Positions 42,090-50,872 of a stretch of DNA of 64,000 nucleotides are shown here, piece by piece. Every line of letters starts with the position of its first letter. The stretch's first letter is position 1. The DNA lies in assembly GCA_031315865.1 (NCBI GenBank), contig JALDRJ010000002.1:1400001-1464000 (forward strand). The letters run 5' to 3'. This stretch comes from Nitrospirales bacterium. GTDB lineage: Bacteria > Nitrospirota > Nitrospiria > Nitrospirales > UBA8639. Under the pieces are notes generated by a model. That model saw only the letters and a list, made by a program, of their open reading frames with translations. It was not told the DNA's origin and searched no databases. The translations under genes and the position numbers were made by a program.

Positions 42090-42817
42090 CGGTAATCTCC
42101 TTGGTAAAAAGTTAAAAGGTTCGAGCATTGGAGCGGTTTGAGTGTTTTGAGCTTCATACTTTGTGACGGAGCAACCTATGTGCCAGGTTCGGTTCATCAC
42201 GAACAGGAACGCGAATATCATGTTGCTGCGCAGGACTTCGCAGGAAGATTGGCTAATTCTCTACCGAGGGGTCTCACAGTTCTGTATTCTTTAGAGAGAC
42301 ATATATGTTTGAGAGTGAGGGGCGTGAAAAGGGATGATGTCTATGGCCAAAGGGCTGACATCAAACATGTTTCATAATCAGGCGGGTTGAAGAGCCATCG
42401 ACCAAGGGTTGGCCATGTCAATTTTTTGTCGCGCAATGTCCGGCCATCTGACGCTACGGTGACGGCAGCTTTTTGTATCTCTTCCAGTCGCACGTTGTAT
42501 CCGATTCGATACACCGGGATTGTTTCGATTGCAGGCTATTCGTATCATTGCCGTTCTAAGCCATCCTTGTTCAACGTGTCCTTGCTTATGCTGCGTCACA
42601 ACGTGTATTGCATGCTGGGATGTGAGCATGACCGCATTTTGTAAAGAAGTGCCTGATGGTGTAATTTATGCAGCATATCATAGACATTGGATGAGATGGT
42701 CGAAGTGAGTTGTGAAAATGGTCTGATGGAAACGTCCATGAAAGAACACGTTCGGCAATTTCAAGCATTGCCGTTCAGTGTTGTCACGAACGATCGAGGA
42801 TCTGCGAGGTCAAGCCC
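42090..42817. other. 728-base divergent intergenic region
   Basis: No gene I can support; the frames 42138-42377 and 42387-42644 have no ribosome site and no protein-like composition. 42516-42541 shares two ordered blocks (GGATTGTTTCG and ATTGCAGGCT) with 21857-21897, hinting at a diverged repeat. Confidence 0.4.
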
Positions 42818-43135
42818 ATGTTCTCTACCCTCATTCCCTGTCTCTTCGCCGCTTATCTGTATGGAGGGTCTCTGGCTTCCGCCTACGACTATCGGCCAGT
42901 CCAAATTACACCTGCCGATTGTCAGTTCAAGGCGTATATCACGGAGAACAAAAACTTTATGCTGATTCTGCTGAATCCGAATGTCGCGACCACGGATGCT
43001 GCGCAGATTCGTGTTGAGATTCCCATGCCGAAGAGTAGCGGGTGGAAACGGTTTCAGTATTGGTGGGGGTCTGATCGCGCGTATATCGAAGGCGAAGAAG
43101 TGCTCGTCAAGCATGGGCCCATCAGCGTGTATTAG
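42818..43135 (+). CDS. Small exported protein of unknown function
   Basis: 105 residues from ATG 42818 with GAGGT about eight bases upstream. Signal peptide (FSTLIPCLFAAYLYGG, cleavage near ASA-YD). Mature domain has strands YRPVQITPADCQFKAYIT, FMLILLNPNVATTDAAQIRVEI and a basic YWWGSDRAYIEGEE turn. One cysteine. No family recognised. Confidence 0.7.
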   Translation: MFSTLIPCLFAAYLYGGSLASAYDYRPVQITPADCQFKAYITENKNFMLILLNPNVATTDAAQIRVEIPMPKSSGWKRFQYWWGSDRAYIEGEEVLVKHGPISVY

Positions 43136-43481
43136 TCAGTTGTCCTCTTTAGTGGCTTTGCGTCTGTCCAGCCGTTTCGGCATTTCATGTTCTTCCGACT
43201 CTGCTACCATTATGAACACGGGTCAGGTTGAGCGCCCGAGAAGCAATGTGTGTGTCCGTCCATTTCCCGGCCCTAGTGGTTGGCAGGAAGAAGACACGAT
43301 AGTCATTATGGTCTTGACCTGAGTGGAGCCTTTGGTCATTTCTTCTTGAAAACGATGTGAGATAAGTGAAAGAATGGGCACTTCGTTTTCAGGCTTGGGT
43401 CGTCGGCCTGTAGTATCATTCCACCTCCTGTATTGTTGGTCTCCTTTTCTACGGAACAGCGAACGTGATTGACCGTTTCTT
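43136..43481. other. Intergenic region upstream of the MMPL exporter
   Basis: 346 bases; nothing convincing seen. The promoter of the exporter must lie here. Confidence 0.4.
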
Positions 43482-45986
43482 ATGACCTCCCTGTTTGTGA
43501 AGCTTTACAAGAAAGTCGTGATCGAGAAGCCGTACTTCTCGTTGATGCTTGTCTTCAGTGCGTTCGTATTTTTCCTTTTACACAGCACCGAACTCAAATT
43601 AGATGCCTCGTCTGAGTCAATCGTCTTAGAGAATGATCAAGATTTAAAGTACTACCGTTCCACTCTTAAAACTTACGGCTCCGATGATTTTCTCATCATC
43701 ACTTTTTCTCCGAAAGATGACCTATTCTCGCCCTCATCCTTAACGACGCTCAAGTCGCTACGGGATGAATTGTCCAAATTGGAACGGGTTGAATCCGTCC
43801 TCACGATTCTGGATGTGCCATTGCTGAACAGTCCCAGGGTTTCCATCTCGGAGTTGACTGATGGCGACGCCAAGGTTCGGACACTTGAAACTCCAGATGT
43901 GGACCTTGAATTGGCCCGTCTGGAGTTCCTGGAAAGCCCGATTTATCGGAATAATCTCGTCAGCCTTGATGGGCTTACCGCGGCTGTGGTGGTCAACTTC
44001 AAGACCGATGAACGTTACCAGGCGCTGTTACAGAAGAGGAATCAGCTGCGGGAAAAAAAGAAAACGGCAACTCTGACGGCGGAAGAAACAACACGATTGG
44101 AAGAGGTATCTCGAGAGTTTATTGCGTACCATGCCCGCATCGTTGAGCGAGAAGGGCTGGATATCCAACGTATCCGGGCCATCATGGGACATTATCGTGA
44201 ACATGCCCAGTTGTACTTGGGCGGAGTTCAGATGATCACGTCCGATATGATCAGTTTTATCGAACATGACATCGTCGTGTTTGGGATTGGAGTGACCGCC
44301 TTCTTAATCGCCGTCTTGTGCCTCTTTTTCCGGAAGCTCCGCTGGGTCTTGATTCCGATGTCGTCATGCTTAATTTCCGTCGGCATGATGATGGGCTTCC
44401 TGGGGTTTACCGACTGGAATGTGACGGTGATTTCGTCGAACTTTACGTCGCTTCTCCTCATTATCACGATGTCCTTGACGATCCATTTGATCGTGCGATA
44501 CCGGATACTTTGTGAACAGTGCCCAAACGACAGTCAACAGTCACTCGTGTTTGACACGATGAAGACGATGGTCATGCCATCGTTCTTTACGGCCATGACG
44601 ACGATCGTGGCGTTTTGCTCGCTCGTCGTCAGTGATATCCGACCCGTCATCGATTTTGGATGGATGATGACGATAGGTATTGCCTTGGCCTTTGTCCTGA
44701 ATTTTCTGTATTTCCCGTCCGTGTTGTCCTTGCTTCCTGTGGAGAAGGTCGTGCCTCAACGTGATCTCACGAGGCGATTCACGTCCTGGATCGCGACGTG
44801 GACGTTGAAACATGCGACATTCGTGATGATCGGAGGCGGGATTCTGGCTCTCATCGGAATTATCGGGATCACAAAGTTAAAAGTCGAAAACCGGTTTATA
44901 GATAATTTTAAAAGCACGACGGAAATCTATCGGGGGATGGACTTGATCGATTCCCAACTAGGTGGGACGATTCCACTGGACATCATCATCGATGCTGATG
45001 CGGATTTTTATCAGGGTCTGAAAGAGAGCCAAACACAGCGTGATCCTTTCGATGACCCGTTTGATGAAAGTGACAGCGCAGAAGAGGTGACGTATTGGTT
45101 CAACGGAGATCGCTTAGGCCTGGTCGAGAAAATCCATGACCATTTGGAAGAATTGCCGGAGGTGGGGAAAGTCCTCTCAATCGCCACGGGCATGAAAGTC
45201 TTCAAGCAACTCAATGATCAGAAAATACCGGAGGATTATGAATTGGCGCTTCTCCGAAAATGGGCACCAGATAGTGTCAAACAAGCGCTGATTAACCCCT
45301 ATCTTTCACCAGATGGCAATCAGGTCCGGCTGACGATGCGTCTGATAGAGTCTGCTCCGACACTCAATCGAAAGCTGTTGATCGAGGAAATCAGGTCGTA
45401 TCTGACGGAGGACATGGGGCTCTTGCCGGAAAACGTCCATCTCACCGGGATGGCCGTGCTTTACAATAATTTGCTTCAGAGCCTGTACACGTCACAGATC
45501 CAGACTTTAGGGGTGGTCTTCGTGAGTATCCTGGTCATGTTTGTGATCGCGTTTCGGCAGGTCGCGATTTCGTTGATCGCGATCGTCCCCAATATTCTGG
45601 CCGCTGGCGTCGTATTGGGCCTCATGGGGTGGGTCGGCATTCCCTTGGATATGATGACGATTACGATTGCGGCCATTACGATCGGTATCGGTGTGGATGA
45701 CACGATTCATTATGTTCACCGGTTCCAAGTGGAGTTTCCGACCTATCAAAATTACAGAGAAACGGTCAAAGCTTGCCATGGAAGTATCGGTATCGCGATG
45801 TACTATACCTCATTGATCATTACGGTTGGATTTTCAATCTTGGCGTTGTCGAATTTTATCCCGACGATCTACTTCGGATTATTGACTGGCGTGGCGATGT
45901 TGACGGCGCTCATGAGCAATCTGACTTTGCTCGCTGCGATGCTTGTCGTATTTAAACCGCTCGGGCCTGAGCGGAAGCCGGCATGA
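43482..45986 (+). CDS. MMPL/RND-superfamily exporter
   Basis: 834 residues with 12 expected transmembrane helices: one near 20-38, a periplasmic domain to about 258, five helices at 262-425, one near 445, a second periplasmic domain to about 665, and five helices at 670-825. The two-fold repeat and motifs such as GVDDTIHYVHRFQVE near 745 and LVVSDIRPVIDFGWMMTIG near 383 fit the MMPL/HpnN family (lipid or hopanoid export). No adaptor or outer-membrane partner is adjacent. The Shine-Dalgarno is weak. Confidence 0.9.
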   Translation: MTSLFVKLYKKVVIEKPYFSLMLVFSAFVFFLLHSTELKLDASSESIVLENDQDLKYYRSTLKTYGSDDFLIITFSPKDDLFSPSSLTTLKSLRDELSKLERVESVLTILDVPLLNSPRVSISELTDGDAKVRTLETPDVDLELARLEFLESPIYRNNLVSLDGLTAAVVVNFKTDERYQALLQKRNQLREKKKTATLTAEETTRLEEVSREFIAYHARIVEREGLDIQRIRAIMGHYREHAQLYLGGVQMITSDMISFIEHDIVVFGIGVTAFLIAVLCLFFRKLRWVLIPMSSCLISVGMMMGFLGFTDWNVTVISSNFTSLLLIITMSLTIHLIVRYRILCEQCPNDSQQSLVFDTMKTMVMPSFFTAMTTIVAFCSLVVSDIRPVIDFGWMMTIGIALAFVLNFLYFPSVLSLLPVEKVVPQRDLTRRFTSWIATWTLKHATFVMIGGGILALIGIIGITKLKVENRFIDNFKSTTEIYRGMDLIDSQLGGTIPLDIIIDADADFYQGLKESQTQRDPFDDPFDESDSAEEVTYWFNGDRLGLVEKIHDHLEELPEVGKVLSIATGMKVFKQLNDQKIPEDYELALLRKWAPDSVKQALINPYLSPDGNQVRLTMRLIESAPTLNRKLLIEEIRSYLTEDMGLLPENVHLTGMAVLYNNLLQSLYTSQIQTLGVVFVSILVMFVIAFRQVAISLIAIVPNILAAGVVLGLMGWVGIPLDMMTITIAAITIGIGVDDTIHYVHRFQVEFPTYQNYRETVKACHGSIGIAMYYTSLIITVGFSILALSNFIPTIYFGLLTGVAMLTALMSNLTLLAAMLVVFKPLGPERKPA

Positions 45987-46080
45987 GATCACGCCAGGAT
46001 CTGAATGTGAACTAGGGGCGGCAGGGTTGGGATGTGACGGTTATGGAGATCGCATAAAAGCGCCTCTTGCTGGAACAACA

Positions 46081-46120
46081 GTTACCCTTCTCCCGCATAC
46101 GACATGAAGAGAAGGGTAAC
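46081..46120. terminator. Bidirectional hairpin between convergent genes
   Basis: GTTACCCTTCTC (46081-46092) pairs perfectly over 12 bases with GAGAAGGGTAAC (46109-46120), loop 16 nt. It lies between the exporter (ends 45986) and yegP (ends 46139 on the other strand), the place for a shared terminator, though no clean T run follows. Confidence 0.6.
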
Positions 46121-46138
46121 CGTTCGATCATCCTGGCT

Positions 46139-46477
46139 TCAAACTGATTCAATCACGGCGGCAGGGGCAGCGGTTTTGACGGCTTGAATACTCTTCTGCA
46201 TCGAGGCTTTCGATTCAAACATTTCGCTCTTTCCGATTGGCTGCATATTTTTAGCGATCAGAACGAAGTAGTGTTTACCGTTTTTCGAAACTTTTTCTTC
46301 ATACTGCCCACCCAGTTGGGCATTGGTTTTTACCGATGCAATCGCACGTCGGGCACCCGACGGTGAATGGTAGCCCTGGCTTGCCAGGATACATTCCCCG
46401 CTTCGCGCCTTTAAGCGAAAATAGGCCTTGCCGTCTTTTCCCTTGAACACTTCAAACTTCGGATCTTTCATTGCCAT
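46139..46477 (-). CDS. yegP: YegP-like protein with two DUF1508 repeats
   Basis: 112 residues: KFEVFKGKDGKAYFRLKARSGECILASQGY and a second copy YEEKVSKNGKHYFVLIAKNMQPIGKSEMF, each a small beta-beta-alpha module. YegP/DUF1508 proteins are common and uncharacterised; some are made under stress. ATG 46477 has CAAAGGAGA a few bases upstream, so expression is probably high. Convergent with the exporter gene. Confidence 0.9.
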   Translation of the reverse strand: MAMKDPKFEVFKGKDGKAYFRLKARSGECILASQGYHSPSGARRAIASVKTNAQLGGQYEEKVSKNGKHYFVLIAKNMQPIGKSEMFESKASMQKSIQAVKTAAPAAVIESV

Positions 46478-46807
46478 GGATGATCTCCTTTGGTTGGTAG
46501 TGAGTGAGGAGGGGAACGTGACGCTCGCATGAATCGGGAACTTATTGTGCCATGATCCATCAAAATTTCAAAGTCGTAAGCAGGCTTTGCCGATGTCGCA
46601 TTGGCCCTGAGGTGCTTTCAACAGGCGTTCAAGGTCTGAACTCAGATTTTCCTGCTTTGGTTCTGAACTTCATCCTGATTCTATTCCTCTCTTCTTGACC
46701 TTCCCTCTAAAGAAGCTGGATACTCTTGCCTGATAACGCGTGCGGGGTTTCATGGGCATCGAAATCGTGCAACGTCTCAGCTGGACCAGCTATTCGGGGG
46801 AGGAATT
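46478..46807. other. Divergent intergenic region
   Basis: 330 bases between yegP and the aldo/keto reductase. GGGGGAGGAATT just before 46808 is the reductase ribosome site. No other feature seen. Confidence 0.4.
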
Positions 46808-47650
46808 ATGAGTGCATACATCGCGTCTAACGGGGTATCAATTCCGTCGTTCATGTACGGAACGGCCTGGAAAAAAGGGACGACAGCCCAGCTTGTCGAG
46901 TTGGCCGTGTCTTCCGGATTTCGAGCGATCGATACGGCCAATCAGATCATTCATTATCACGAAGCCTTGGTGGGCGAGGCGCTTTTGACTCTCGCGGGGC
47001 AGGGTATCAAGCGCGATTCCCTCTTTCTCCAAACGAAGTTTACACCGGTCGGGGGGCAGGATCATCGCACACCGTATGACCCGTCCAAGCCTATTTCTGA
47101 ACAGGTAGAGCAATCATTCCGGAGTTCCCTGGAGCATCTGCATACCGACTATATTGATTCATATGTTTTGCACGGCCCCTATTCACGGGGAGGGCTGGGC
47201 GCTGAAGATTGGGAAGTGTGGGCGACTCTTGAAAAGCTTTATGAATCAGGGACAGTCAAGATGATTGGCGTGAGTAACGTGACTGCGGGACAGCTCCGTC
47301 TTCTTTGCGACAAGGCCAAGATTCAACCCATGGTCGTGCAAAATCGGTGTTATGCTGCGTTTGGATGGGATAAAGACGTGCGGGAAATCTGCAACATGCA
47401 CAAGATCATCTACCAGGGGTTTTCATTGTTGACGGCGAATCAAGATGTGTGGATCGACCCGACTATTCGATCCATCGCGCAACGGGTTGGCGCAGGACCT
47501 GCGCAAGTCATCTTTCGGTTTTCACAGCAGATTGGCATGCTTCCGCTGACTGGCACGACCGATGCTGACCACATGAAAGAAGACTTACGCATCGAAGAAT
47601 TTGAACTTACCCCAGAGGAAGTTGATCACATAGAAAAGATCGCAATGTGA
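46808..47650 (+). CDS. Aldo/keto reductase
   Basis: 280 residues; NAD(P)H-dependent TIM barrel reducing carbonyls. AIDTANQIIHYHEALVGEAL near 37 gives Asp and Tyr, but the Tyr is shifted from the usual DTAxxYxNE spacing; LFLQTKFTPVGGQDHR carries the Lys and DYIDSYVLHGPYSRG the His. QNRCYAAFGWDKDVREI near 178 and PLTGTTDADHMKEDL near 250 follow the AKR order. This shifted active site occurs in a fungal/plant-like AKR branch as I recall it. GGAGGAATT lies before ATG 46808. Confidence 0.9.
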   Translation: MSAYIASNGVSIPSFMYGTAWKKGTTAQLVELAVSSGFRAIDTANQIIHYHEALVGEALLTLAGQGIKRDSLFLQTKFTPVGGQDHRTPYDPSKPISEQVEQSFRSSLEHLHTDYIDSYVLHGPYSRGGLGAEDWEVWATLEKLYESGTVKMIGVSNVTAGQLRLLCDKAKIQPMVVQNRCYAAFGWDKDVREICNMHKIIYQGFSLLTANQDVWIDPTIRSIAQRVGAGPAQVIFRFSQQIGMLPLTGTTDADHMKEDLRIEEFELTPEEVDHIEKIAM

Positions 47651-47702
47651 AGAGTTCTTCACAAACTCATCGGATGCACTGTGCATAAGCTTCATGTCAA
47701 AA

Positions 47703-48419
47703 CTAGTAGCCTTGCCTCGTGATGTAAGCATTGGCAAGGGCAATTCTCTCTCGCCGACATGTTCGTTCAAGTAATTGATGATGGTAAAACGAGTCTGTCA
47801 CGGCGATGAGCTGGAACTCATGACAAAGCTGGATCGTGTATTGCAGAGAGGCAGAAGTTTTAATCAACGCCATCCCATACTCATAGAAGACTTTTTCGTC
47901 GTCCAATACAAACTTCCTGCTCAAAATCCTGACTATGTCGACGTCATATACGGCTGACTCCCGCTCGGCTTCTTGTAAGCGGCATAACGCCGCCGGATCG
48001 GTTGGGCCGGTACTGTTTCCGTGGGCATCCTGGCAAAAGGGGACAAGGCCGCGTTGAAATTGAGGATTCTTCTTCAACCCTTCATGAAAGGCTGAACGCC
48101 AAGTTGGATCGCGAAGATCGAGATTGACGGCCAGTTCGGTTTCAGATGACAGGGCTCCATTCACTGAATGCCCCTGGACGATTCGTCCGGTCTCGACAAG
48201 GTGTGAGTGGGTATCACCCATCCGATCTGAGTATGCGATCGTTCCCGCCAAGGGCGAGAGCTGTAGGGCCATGTAGTCTCGAAAGTGGATTTGCTGGTAC
48301 GTTTGCAACAACTGGTGCAGCGTGCGTTCGTGACAGAGGTGGAAGGGATAAAAGAGGGCGTTCAATGATTCAAGTCGACCGAATGGTGTCTTATGACTGG
48401 CCAGGTGGCAGACGAGCAC
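47703..48419 (-). CDS. Protein of unknown function overlapping the cysteine-repeat gene
   Basis: 238 residues from GTG 48419; the frame is open to 48491 inside the upstream gene. Start uncertain. Segments: GTIAYSDRMGDTHSHLVETGRIVQG near 60, TELAVNLDLRDPTWRSAFHEGLKKN near 93, VYDVDIVRILSRKFVLDDEKVFYEYGMALIK near 160. Cytoplasmic by composition; two cysteines near the end. No family recognised. The start overlaps the end of the secreted cysteine-repeat gene (stop at 48391) by 29 bases, so they are likely coupled. Confidence 0.6.
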   Translation of the reverse strand: MLVCHLASHKTPFGRLESLNALFYPFHLCHERTLHQLLQTYQQIHFRDYMALQLSPLAGTIAYSDRMGDTHSHLVETGRIVQGHSVNGALSSETELAVNLDLRDPTWRSAFHEGLKKNPQFQRGLVPFCQDAHGNSTGPTDPAALCRLQEAERESAVYDVDIVRILSRKFVLDDEKVFYEYGMALIKTSASLQYTIQLCHEFQLIAVTDSFYHHQLLERTCRRERIALANAYITRQGY

Positions 48420-49692
48420 CCAGCCGGCAATCGTGAATATAGGATTTTTCTGAACGTGCGCATTCTCGCGACCGATCATCAACTGTCGCATAGAGGGTCA
48501 ACAGTTCTTCGCCGATCGCGAAATGACAATCCTTTTTGTGCCGTTCGGGGGTCTGCTGACAGAACTCGAACGCATTGTCGGAGGCGTGACCCGATACATT
48601 CAGGAAATTCTTCACGACACCGACGAAACAGCGGCCCTGGTACGTGGCGCCTCCTAATTCACACAGGGCGATCGATTGTCTGATGTCGCGCAGCGTATGC
48701 CCGGAAATATCGCGTCCCATGCTTTGGTAGCAGGTCGGTTGCATGTCTTGAGGAGCCTTGTCGCATTCGCCAAAGGCTTTGGCAACGTCATACTGTGTCA
48801 GGTGTAAGATGATCGACGTCTGCATCATGTAACATTCTCGTAAGTACCGGGTTTCGAGGTTGGAGCAGGGGTACAGTGGATCTTTCGGATCGATGAGCTT
48901 GGGTGGTTGAGACATTTCGTGGTGATCCTGAGCCTTCCCGTGATGCTGGTGAGTTTGTTGTGGGCCGCGGATTCCTGTCACGACTGTTTCCATGAAGACT
49001 CCGCCATAACACGATTGTTGATCCCACGCAGTTTGTAACTTGTCACACATGGATAACGCACGTTTAAAATCGTGGTTGAGGTGCATGGTGAGCCCATGTC
49101 CCAACCCGTGGAAACAATTGAAATAGGCGAATCGTCCTTTTTCCTGCTCGAGTCTAGCGCTACAAATGGCCACGACGTCTTCAGGGGTTACGTGGGGCTT
49201 GCTGCTTAAATATGCCTCGAGGGCTCCATGATAACATCCGGACTGATGAGCGGCCGTACATTCAAACATGACGGCTGAGACATCATGCAGATGATGATAC
49301 GAGGTCCGTCCGACATGATGAGTCAGGTTGTGAGCTTCACTGCGGGCAACGGGATCCTGAGCTACGATTTGGTCAATGACTTGTAGCGCTCGTAGAATGC
49401 CTTGCGTGTTGATGGTCTGTTCCAAATGGTGCTTGTAGCAGTCGATCTGTCCTCGACACCGTTCGTGAAGAGGCGCGGACGGCTTGGTTGGCGCGGGAGA
49501 GATATTGAGGCCTTGAGGCTTTGCGGGAGAGGCGTGAGGTTGTGCTTCTACCGTCGTCTGACTCATTCCTGAGTGAGGGGTTATCCCGTCAGCTAGAAGA
49601 AAGAGTCCTATCCACCCAACTATCCAAACAAACCGTGCGTGAGCCAGTATTCTCATGACCTTCTCCATCGATGAGTCTGTCTTGTGGGTCAT
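48391..49692 (-). CDS. Secreted protein with repeated cysteine pairs and His-rich segments
   Basis: 433 residues from ATG 49692 (AGAGGTG upstream; GTG 49704, ATG 49668 or 49656 are alternatives). Signal peptide WIVGWIGLFLLADG. Mature part has eight paired-cysteine repeats, e.g. CTAAHQSGCYHGA, CDKLQTAWDQQSCYGG, CSNLETRYLRECY, CDKAPQDMQPTCYQS, CELGGATYQGRCFVG, CQQTPERHKKDCHF, CARSEKSYIHDC; the last five have exactly ten residues between cysteines. Histidine clusters (HNLTHHVGR, YHHLHD, CFHGLGHGL, QTHQHHGK) precede or interrupt them. This looks like a disulfide-stapled helical repeat (Sel1-like in rhythm) with possible metal binding. I do not know the family. Confidence 0.72.
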   Translation of the reverse strand: MTHKTDSSMEKVMRILAHARFVWIVGWIGLFLLADGITPHSGMSQTTVEAQPHASPAKPQGLNISPAPTKPSAPLHERCRGQIDCYKHHLEQTINTQGILRALQVIDQIVAQDPVARSEAHNLTHHVGRTSYHHLHDVSAVMFECTAAHQSGCYHGALEAYLSSKPHVTPEDVVAICSARLEQEKGRFAYFNCFHGLGHGLTMHLNHDFKRALSMCDKLQTAWDQQSCYGGVFMETVVTGIRGPQQTHQHHGKAQDHHEMSQPPKLIDPKDPLYPCSNLETRYLRECYMMQTSIILHLTQYDVAKAFGECDKAPQDMQPTCYQSMGRDISGHTLRDIRQSIALCELGGATYQGRCFVGVVKNFLNVSGHASDNAFEFCQQTPERHKKDCHFAIGEELLTLYATVDDRSRECARSEKSYIHDCRLGARLPPGQS

Positions 49693-50015
49693 TGCTGAGG
49701 GCACCTCTAAACACGGTCCTTTTCCGCGATGACGACGTCAACCGCGTGCTCAAATCCTCATGTATTCCCGCATACACTGCGGTTTTCCGCGCGCGGTTTC
49801 CTTGCCCCCACAGAAAAATCCTCGTTTTTAGAGATACCCTTGACGAGGAATTCCTGAGAAGCACATCTTTTATATGAGATGACGTTCAATATTAAACCTT
49901 TTCATGTTCTTCGATCTAGATTAAGCTATGGCCAGCCGGATTTTCATCAAACGACATCGCTGGACCAACAAGAGTGATTCATCTTGGTCATCTTAATATA
50001 TACGGAGGAATTATC
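49693..50015. other. Divergent intergenic region
   Basis: 323 bases. The plus-strand leader ends in ACGGAGGAATTATC before the TRL gene. Nothing else seen. Confidence 0.4.
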
Positions 50016-50378
50016 GTGAACTGTCTCCCATCATGGTTGAAAGCATCGGTAATGTCTAGTTTGCTCGTAGCGGTGTTGTCCGGATGTTTATACACGGATA
50101 TTCAATCGCCGCGGGCCTATCGTTCTGCGAGTCCAATAGATGTTCAAGCGAAAAGCACCGACAAAGTCGTGACAGGGGAAAGTTGCAATCGTTCTGTTCT
50201 CTTCCTGGTGGCATGGGGGAATGGCGGATATGTCGAGGCTGTCCGTAATGCCCTGTCAAACGAACCTGTCGGTTCCGTGCTCTACGATGTCCATGTCGAT
50301 ACGAATGCTCAAGCGTATCTATTCGGGCTCTACGCCAAATGGTGTACGGTCGTGAGAGGAAAAGTCGGGTCCCTATGA
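50016..50378 (+). CDS. TRL-like lipoprotein (first of tandem pair)
   Basis: 120 residues from GTG 50016, with CGGAGG (50003-50008) seven bases upstream. MSSLLVAVLSGCLYTD gives a lipobox with Cys near residue 24. The rest matches the TRL-like family (PF13146): TDIQSPRAYR, GESCNRSVLFLVAWGNGG, VLYDVHVDTNAQAYLFGLYAKWCTVVRGKV. These are small outer-membrane or periplasmic lipoproteins of unknown role. Its stop overlaps the start of the next gene (ATGA). Confidence 0.82.
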   Translation: MNCLPSWLKASVMSSLLVAVLSGCLYTDIQSPRAYRSASPIDVQAKSTDKVVTGESCNRSVLFLVAWGNGGYVEAVRNALSNEPVGSVLYDVHVDTNAQAYLFGLYAKWCTVVRGKVGSL

Positions 50379-50872
50379 GAACGAGGGTGATCGTGCTATT
50401 CGTCGTACTTGCCCTTTGCAGCGCTTGCGCACCGTTGCAACGGTGGAACTATGAAGCGCGTTCCGGTTTAATCTTCGTGGGAACATTCGTCGTGTTTTAT
50501 GACTCGGAAGGGCCCCTTTCCTATCAAGCATTGACCCCGCATGACATTCTTCCTGCTATGGTTCCGGTCGGGGAAGTCGTGGGGGATAGCTGCCAGCATG
50601 GTCTTTCGATTCCCATCATATTTTCTGCGAACGATCGCTTCAGTGTTTCGGGCGCCAAAGGGGATGGCAGTTACAGGAAGGCGCTTCGAAACATTCAAGA
50701 AAAGTATCCGCATCTTGCGGGTGTTTACGATGTGAAGGTGGATGTACAGAAATGGTCGATATTGACGATTTATAGGCGGGAATGCACGGTCGTTGCGGCT
50801 CAAGGGTTCACCCATCCTGATTCTGATAACCTTGTCAAGGTTTCTGCTCAAAGCTCGCCGTTCAGGGAGTAA
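50375..50872 (+). CDS. TRL-like lipoprotein (second of tandem pair)
   Basis: 165 residues from ATG 50375, coupled by an ATGA overlap. Signal VIVLFVVLALCSAC ends in a lipobox (Cys 18, LCSAC). Same core as its neighbour: VVGDSCQHGLSIPIIFSANDR, YRKALRNIQEKYPHLAGVYDVKVD, ILTIYRRECTVVAAQG. The N-terminal part (NYEARSGLIFVGTFVVFYDS) differs, so the two are diverged paralogues. The 3' end overlaps the convergent hydrolase gene by 11 bases. Confidence 0.75.
   Translation: MRTRVIVLFVVLALCSACAPLQRWNYEARSGLIFVGTFVVFYDSEGPLSYQALTPHDILPAMVPVGEVVGDSCQHGLSIPIIFSANDRFSVSGAKGDGSYRKALRNIQEKYPHLAGVYDVKVDVQKWSILTIYRRECTVVAAQGFTHPDSDNLVKVSAQSSPFRE

Noticed and set aside
42138-42377. Plus-strand frame in the 728-base gene-free region
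   Set aside because: No ribosome site, no hydrophobic or domain pattern.
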